DNA of 13,610 bases, taken from Mucidula mucida (lineage: Eukaryota; Basidiomycota; Agaricomycetes; Agaricales; Physalacriaceae). Under the pieces are notes generated by a model. That model made no database searches. It was not told the DNA's origin and was given only the letters and a program-made list of their open reading frames with translations. The position numbers and the translations under genes were made by a program. The stretch covers positions 1-13,610 of the forward strand of contig JADNYV010000880.1 of the NCBI GenBank assembly GCA_015501055.1, read 5' to 3'. Within the stretch, counting starts at the first letter, position 1. Each line of letters opens with the position of its first letter. This document shows positions 8,685-13,610 of this stretch, in pieces.

Positions 8685-9424
8685 TCACGTCCATTCGGCC
8701 GAACGGAACGGCGACCTGGATCTCGGGACAGCGGTTTTCGCAATGTCTAATCAAGGAAAAAGAAGATTAGAAGTCGGAGGATGATTTGACAGAGGGAATG
8801 TCGACTAACCAAACGCGTCTTCCTCGTCCTTGCCACCCTTGCCCACACCTAAACTTCCATAATACTCCTTACCCTCCGATACACGCTGTACCCTAGCCCC
8901 TCGTACATTTCTATCGCGGAGGTATTGGTACAACCGAACGTAGAGATCGACAAAGTATCCGCGATAGCTTTGGTCCGATACCATTTCGAGAAGGGTCATC
9001 ATTTTACGTGCGAGCGATAGGCGACGGTATTCTGGTGCGACCGAGATGGCGGTGACGTGTCCGTGCCATTCAGCGTTGGAGCCTTCTGCTTTTCCGATGA
9101 CTGGGGACGTAATTTAGCAAGTCTGTCGGATGTCGAGGAAACGCGTGTTACGCACCATAGCCCATCATGCGCCCACGCGGCGATTCTTGGACACAGCAGA
9201 GGTCGGGCCAGCGAGAGAGATAGCCGAGATAGAACCCGGGATTGTACTATAGGCGCGTCAACGTTTATTTGAGGGGAAAAATGGAAGGCTCACGGTTTCT
9301 GTCCATACATCCAGGTTGCTACGAAAAAGGGTCAACGATTCTGGACATGCACGAAAACAAGAAAGGCATACATGTTGTTGTAAGTAAACATGTCAGTCGC
9401 GCGGAAAGATCGTAGGACACTCAT
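8685..9424 (-). CDS. NAA20: N-terminal acetyltransferase B catalytic subunit (NAA20/Nat3), five exons, with frame disturbances
   Basis: In eukaryotes NAA20 with NAA25 forms NatB, which acetylates nascent proteins starting Met-Asp, Met-Glu, Met-Asn or Met-Gln at the ribosome. Exons on the minus strand: 9424-9372, 9318-9294, 9246-9156, 9100-8810 and 8746-8685; all four introns are GT..AG (47-63 nt). Recognisable family text in order: RSFRATD (5-11), NLDVWTET (19-26), FYLGYLSRWPD (31-41), GKAEG (59-63), WHGHVTAISVAPEYRRL (68-84), and YFVDLYVR (105-112). Three one-base changes disturb the frame: an extra T at 8932-8933, a missing G at 8867-8868 and an extra T at 8742-8743. The first two cancel, so residues 113-134 are misread where the shifted frame gives IEMYEGLGYSVYRRV, a conserved GNAT segment. 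The third replaces the usual tail, which the shifted frame still shows (PLSRDPGRRSVRPNGRD). The literal reading is 173 residues, close to the 178 of the human protein. It is a young pseudogene or carries assembly indels. Confidence 0.85.
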
Positions 9425-9524
9425 GGCGGGAGGGAGAGAGACGTGACCTGGACTCCGGTCACCCCGAGCCGAATGCGTCTTGGTCCCTGACCCCAACCAC
9501 TTTTCTCCCTAAAAACAAATAAAA
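9425..9524. promoter_or_regulatory. Shared divergent promoter region
   Basis: Only 100 bases separate the start codons of NAA20 (minus) and the AT-hook gene (plus), so their promoters must overlap. The spacer holds a perfect dyad, GTGACC at 9443-9448 and GGTCAC at 9457-9462, with an 8-base gap, which is a candidate binding site for a dimeric factor. An A-rich stretch AAAAACAAATAAAA precedes the plus-strand ATG. No clear TATA box was seen for either gene. Confidence 0.45.
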
Positions 9525-10522
9525 ATGGCGCAGAATCAACCACAATACGTACATTACACTTGTCCTCCTGGATCTCAAGCGCAACCTGCACCCCAGCGCC
9601 AGTCAACCCCAGCACATTCCACGCCCCAGCCACCACTCGTCGCAGTCGGCGATTGGACCAAAAACCTCGTCGAGCTCGCAAAGACTGCCGAACTCAAGTG
9701 GGTCTTCCTACTAGAGTACATCCACGCGCCTCACCTAAAGCCGAATCAGGAAACACGCACTCACTCTGCAGCTCCATACCGCGCACATCCTATCTGCGCA
9801 CGCGTCATTAGAGCAGAAAACGAAAGCCATACAGGATGTTAGGGAGCAGAAGAACAAGTGCGTTTCTCTCTCTCTCTCTCTCTCTTAGCCGGCTGATCAA
9901 TCCGAATTAGATTGGAAAGCGAGCGTCAGCGGCTGCTCAACTGCCTCAGACAGGTGCCCGCCATCTAAAGCCTATATAAATCCAAAATCTAACCACGCAC
10001 CCACCCCAGGTGAACGAAGACCGTGACAAGGCGCGTCCCCCACCCATCCCCATTCCCCTCTAATTCAATTCCACAGGCTGATCTACTCGAATCCACGATC
10101 GACAGAGAGCAAGTATCGCGTATCTCCCCCCCTCCAATCAAATCATCTTACCCCGCCCGCAGATGCTCTGAAATCCGACAGCGAATCGCACAAATAAGCG
10201 AAGGAGAGTACGCCGACGCTAAACGCGATGTCGACCGGCTGCGCCAGGAGTTAGGACACCCCCCTCTCCCCAGTCTGCAGAACACGCTCGATGAAAAGTC
10301 CTCGCAGTGAGTAACGCCTTTAACGCCTTTGTGTAGTATGTTAGTAACCTCACATGTTTCATGAGATTTCTAACCGAGCGCCGTTTGAACGGGACCGAGA
10401 AACGCGCTGCGGGCGATGATGGGGCTGGGGCTCCGCCGGGCAAGAAGCGGGGACGGCCCAAGGGGAGCAAGAATAGGATTGCATCGGCTTCAAAGGCTGG
10501 TCCGTCTGCTTTGCAGAGCTGA
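9525..10522 (+). CDS. Coiled-coil protein with C-terminal AT-hook, seven exons
   Basis: Not recognised as a named gene. Exons: 9525-9697, 9750-9857, 9911-9953, 10010-10030, 10077-10112, 10182-10306, 10366-10522, giving 220 residues. Residues about 1-40 are Gln- and Pro-rich. From about 45 to 165 the sequence is charged and heptad-like (for example LEQKTKAIQDVREQKNKLES and AKRDVDRLRQELG), predicting a coiled coil. Near the end, KKRGRPKGSKNR (about 195-206) is a clear AT-hook, which in known families binds the minor groove of AT-rich DNA, so a nuclear chromatin or transcription role is likely but inferred. Intron 4 (10031-10076) must be GC..AG, because no GT site keeps the frame. Intron 5 (10113-10181, 69 nt) is optional: it lacks stops in frame, and its retention adds 23 residues. 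The start is supported by the A-rich leader and frame continuity. The gene is divergent from NAA20. Confidence 0.8.
9865..9884 (+). repeat. (TC)10 microsatellite in intron 2 of the AT-hook gene
   Basis: Ten TC units lie a few bases after the 5' splice site GTGCGT at 9858. The intron closes at TTAG (9910) after a branch-like CTGAT. A nearer TTAG at 9885-9888 could compete as an acceptor. The tract is likely to vary in length between strains. Confidence 0.8.
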
Positions 10523-12219
10523 ATATGCACATTGAAAGACGGTTTATTGAACCTTGATATATGTTTGTTTTTTGACGTCGATCTTCATCGCACTGTACTC
10601 TATGTTGTCCATGTAAGTAATTATTGTATGTATTCTGTACAGTGTATGCGACGCTCTGGTCAGCGATCATCAGTATTTGTAAACACACACGAAAAGCAGA
10701 TGAAGGTGACGTTTTGATGAATGAGGAGTCTGCTGTTGGCATAGTTCAAAGCATCTCAACGAGCGAAGACTGACGATCTACGTCACTTCAAATTGCAAGT
10801 TAGGTACAGAGCAAGATTGAACCTGTCAAGGACGCTTGTGGCGTTGCACGGCAAATGGAATGTACACCTGCAAAGCCATCCTTACATACAGCTTATTTCG
10901 AGGACATTCCAGTAATATCTGATCCTTATTCCTACACATCTACCTAGACGAAATGGCTTTTCTCTCATCCACATCCTTGAAGCGAACTAGTATAAACGGA
11001 CATTTGGATTGAGATGAGGTGATATTGATAGTATGTATATGGTCCTACTCTATACTAAGAGCACAATCGATATCCACTTTTAGCGCGGTGTGGAGAGGGA
11101 GTGGTGAGCATATCGGAAACAATCGGGCGCGAATTTAGCTCATCATCGGTTAAATGACTTTGACAATGAACATATGACGACGAAAGGTCGCGTCTGTTTC
11201 CCGGAAAACATATCGCCGTACATCGCCAATCTGACATCTCTATCCTAGACGCATCTGTTCCGTGTGGGTTATAGTCAACGCCACTAGCAACGGCAACCCC
11301 GCGATGTAAGTAGTAGCCTTCAAGTAAATCCTCCGAACACGAAGCTACTCCAAGCGGGAGTACTCTGGGGCGGACAATTTTCGGTGTGCGCGTAGTCCTA
11401 GTGTAGCGGGCAGAACCCAAAGCGTGCGAGATCGGGTAACCGAAGCGGACAGCCCGAAGGATGGAAGATCTCAAGGAACAAAATGGAAGATGCGAGTGGA
11501 AGACACGCGACACTCGAATCAGTATGGCAGTGCGACCAGAAATCAGAACGACTCTCCCCGACAAGCGCCATATGTACAGCTGTGTCCTGCTGTAGAGATA
11601 AGATCATAAGTGTGGTCGCCGAATTCGCACTCGGTGATGTGATGCGATGCGACTCGGACCGTCAATGTTTCGCCGGGTTGCCAGTAAGTAATGGACGGTG
11701 ACATCCCCCATATCCGTGAAAGAGTACCGGGTAAAAGCGCACACCAAACCGTGCGTGCGTTTCTATAGGCCGATTCGCACACCTGGGAACGCACACACCT
11801 CTCCGCAGGACGGACGTGGTGCTGTAGCCTGCACAGGGAGAAATGAAGGGTGCTACCCTGAAATCGTTTAACTACGAGGACAAAGAGACGATGGAGAGCA
11901 TTGCCGAGGCGATGTGTGCAGGGTCCCTTTCCGGATATGGAAAGTGATGATGATATCTTTTTCGGAGTGAGCACATCTGTCCGAGGAACGAGGGAGAGGA
12001 TGATTGAAAGGGTATGTGCAGGAAAGCTAAGTGGATGATATGAATAAGTCGAAGAGATTGTTAATTGGTTGGTGATTAATGATAAATAAAAAGCTGATTA
12101 CGATCTAAAGTGGATAGCCTGCCCAGCTCGGATTGAATTGAAACCCTATCGCAGCGCTTTGGGATAGCTGCCGAAAGAGGTCGGTCGCACATAGTACATA
12201 CATACGTGATGTCAAGCTA
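10523..12219. other. 1.7 kb without a supportable gene
   Basis: After the TGA at 10520-10522 there is AT-rich sequence suited to a 3' untranslated region. Minus-strand open frames 11055-11564 (169 codons) and 11543-11974 (143 codons) are the longest here, but they overlap each other in different frames. I can name no domain in either with confidence. The second contains YWQPGETLTV followed by a CEF, faintly like a secreted polysaccharide-active protein, without supporting residues around it. No repeat copy, tRNA or terminator was seen. The stretch may hold decayed genes. Confidence 0.4.
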
Positions 12220-12531
12220 CTACGGGCAGCGGCGTGTCTGCGGTTTGCTCGCAACTGTGATAAAATTATTGAATGGATCAAACCTTGGTTTGGGGGAATT
12301 GGATGAAGGGGAGGGCACGAACACGGTGAATGACGGGAACGGGCAGAATGGGAGGAGGAGAACGCGTCCGTGCCCGATGTGGGTTTGACTCGTCAGCGGC
12401 ACAACGGAATCCGAGTCGTCTTCCGAGTCGAGGGAAGTGTTGCCGAGCGTTACAAGTGGGGTAATGCGTAGCCGCGGCACCGGATCGGGTAATGGTGGGT
12501 GACTCGTAAGAACGATGTCAGCGCCTGCCAT
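12220..12531 (-). CDS. Weak hypothetical ORF, divergent from the cyclin gene
   Basis: An ATG-started frame of 103 codons encodes a Pro-, Ser- and Thr-rich, apparently disordered protein with an acidic patch (DSEDDSDS, residues about 35-42). It has no recognised domain, signal peptide or membrane segment. Its start lies 69 bases from the cyclin ATG, which would make another compact divergent pair like the one at 9425-9524. A short GTTTGA...CACAG stretch could be read as a 31-nt intron but is shorter than the other introns here. It could be the first exon of a longer gene, a chance frame, or the antisense of an upstream regulatory region. Confidence 0.25.
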   Translation of the reverse strand: MAGADIVLTSHPPLPDPVPRLRITPLVTLGNTSLDSEDDSDSVVPLTSQTHIGHGRVLLLPFCPFPSFTVFVPSPSSNSPKPRFDPFNNFITVASKPQTRRCP

Positions 12532-12587
12532 AAGCCACCCCGGCCTTTCTCCTCCATTTCGGGACTACTGACTGCAAGCCTTTTCTT

Positions 12588-12594
12588 TATATAG
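12588..12594 (+). promoter_or_regulatory. TATA-like element before the cyclin gene
   Basis: TATATAG lies only 6 bases before the first in-frame ATG at 12601. Transcription normally begins some tens of bases downstream of a TATA box, so if this box is used, the ATG at 12601 would be outside the transcript and the in-frame ATG at 12658 would be the start. Confidence 0.4.
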
Positions 12595-12600
12595 TGCGCT

Positions 12601-13610
12601 ATGCTACCCGCAGTTCCCCAATCTGTTTTCCCTCCCCTCGAACAATGGGACTATCCAATGGACTCCCCTGCCTCTTCCAGCTCATCATCATCATCGAACA
12701 GCAGCAGCAGCTCCTCCATCCATCCCGCATCGCTAACGGATGTGGCCACACTCGATCCTGCTGTACTGCAGATGGTCGACCTGAAAATTACACGCCCAGT
12801 CATAGGTATGCAGAGCCCTCCTTTCCAGGTTTTCCGAGACTGACACTCGTCTCAGATTACCTCGTCGACTGTGTTTCGGATACCGTGGACTTTGCTATGG
12901 GCCGCCCCACTCCGACCTTTACTCGTGGCCGCACACCCTCGCGCCGCAACGAGCACCCCAAGTTTACCGCATTCGCTACCAACGTCCTTTCACGGGCAGA
13001 GGTCACCATGCCCACCCTCCTCGTCGCGCTCGTATACGTCGATCGGGCCAAGCCACACCTGCACATCGCCCTGGAAGAGTGGGCTTTAGAACGAGTATTC
13101 CTCGGTGCATTGATCATCGCATCAAAGGTATGTCGCCCATTATCCGGCTCTTTTTCTCATGCACACATGCTCATGTCCCCTTTCCCAGTATCTCAACGAT
13201 TCCACGTTGAAAAACGTCCACTGGGCTATCTGCACGGGTGTATTTGGAAAGCGTGACATTGGCCGGATCGAGCGCGAGTTTCTCGATGTGCTCGATTTCG
13301 AGCTGTCCGTGACGGACGCGGACCTCATGAGCCATCACGATGGGCTGTTGAGTGCTGTATTCCCTGCGTCATCACCGCCACCGCGTCCATCGCCCATCGC
13401 ACGTCCCACAGCCACGGTGTCCAAGCGCCATCGTCACCACCACCACTCCTCCTCATCCATCCCCGCACTCGAGCCCTCGAGCCCGACGTCGTCTGATGGC
13501 ACGTCATCCCCTCAAACGCCATCAACGTTGCACGAGTCGTCTCCCGAGTCGATACCAAGGGTCAAACCCATACCCTCGAAACACACGGCACTTTCCACGA
13601 TCTTATCAAG
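12601..13610 (+). CDS. PCL-type (Pho85-class) cyclin, partial at the window edge
   Basis: Cyclins of this class activate a Pho85/Cdk5-like kinase and govern cell-cycle, polarity or nutrient responses in fungi. Three exons are visible: 12601-12805, 12856-13127 and 13189 to the window end, with GT..AG introns of 50 and 61 nt, encoding about 299 residues without a stop. Residues 22-40 are Ser-rich. The cyclin box runs from about 61 to 205 and includes RAEVTMPTLLVALVYVDR (115-132), ALEEWALERVFLGALIIASKYLND (140-163, split by intron 2), and VFGKRDIGRIEREFLDVLDFEL. Lys159 and Glu189 sit where cyclins carry the Lys-Glu pair that contacts the kinase. After the box comes a disordered tail with a His run (KRHRHHHH) and many Ser-Pro and Thr-Pro sites, candidates for phosphorylation. 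Similarity is to PCL1/PCL2-like rather than mitotic cyclins; the exact member is not assigned. The start may be 12601 or 12658. Confidence 0.88.
12674..12717 (+). repeat. Serine-codon low-complexity tract
   Basis: A run of Ser codons (TCC, AGC, TCA) with one Asn, including TCATCATCATCATC and CAGCAGCAGCAG, encodes the poly-Ser part of the cyclin N-terminus. Mixed codons suggest that selection on the protein, as well as slippage, shaped it. It is disordered in all likelihood. Confidence 0.7.

Noticed and set aside
8426..8770. The whole 114-codon plus-strand frame as a live gene
   Set aside because: Its 3' third is antisense to NAA20 exon 5, which has much stronger family support. Only the first part is kept, as a possible P450 relic.
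10359..10742. A minus-strand frame of 127 codons
   Set aside because: It is the antisense shadow of the last exon of the AT-hook gene and its 3' region.
11543..11974. A minus-strand frame with YWQPGETLTV and CEF, faintly like a chitin- or cellulose-active secreted protein
   Set aside because: No signal peptide, N-terminal histidine or downstream family motif could be found in any frame or splice combination that I tried.
1..13610. CRISPR arrays, rRNA genes, bacterial operons or prophage genes
   Set aside because: There are no regularly spaced repeats, no rRNA-like text, and the genes present are intron-bearing and eukaryotic.

Overview
The window looks like a piece of a filamentous basidiomycete (probably Agaricomycete) nuclear genome. 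Three genes on the right have many GT..AG introns of about 46-63 nt, and their products read as eukaryotic proteins: an N-terminal acetyltransferase (NAA20 type), a coiled-coil protein with an AT-hook, and a Pho85-type (PCL) cyclin. The organism call is an inference from gene content and intron style. No species can be named from the sequence alone.

Layout. Bases 1-8100 are gene-poor and look like decayed repeat DNA. They hold two tRNA-like stubs (about 199-252 and 410-475), a run of closely spaced hairpins (1136-1307), a short diverged duplication (about 1575-1690 and 2440-2560), and two long collinear copies of one repeat unit: copy A (about 3511-6558) and copy B (about 6739-8108). Each long copy ends in a tRNA-like sequence on the minus strand with intact acceptor and T arms. 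At 8381-8655 a plus-strand fragment resembles the middle of a fungal cytochrome P450 and is broken.

Bases 8685-13610 are the genic part. NAA20 (minus) and the AT-hook gene (plus) are divergent across a 100 bp spacer. NAA20 is recognisable from start to C-terminal tail, but relative to its family it carries three one-base length changes, all in two- or three-base runs. The first two cancel, so the frame stays open while a conserved GNAT segment is misread. Either the gene has begun to decay or the assembly has small indel errors. The AT-hook gene needs one GC-AG intron to make sense and has an optional 69-nt intron. After 1.7 kb with no supportable gene, a weak minus-strand ORF (12220-12531) faces a PCL-type cyclin (12601 to the window end), which is truncated by the window edge.

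The most unusual item is the repeat family with a terminal tRNA-like module: a possible tRNA-headed retroposon far longer than usual SINEs, or a duplicated decayed locus carrying a tRNA gene.
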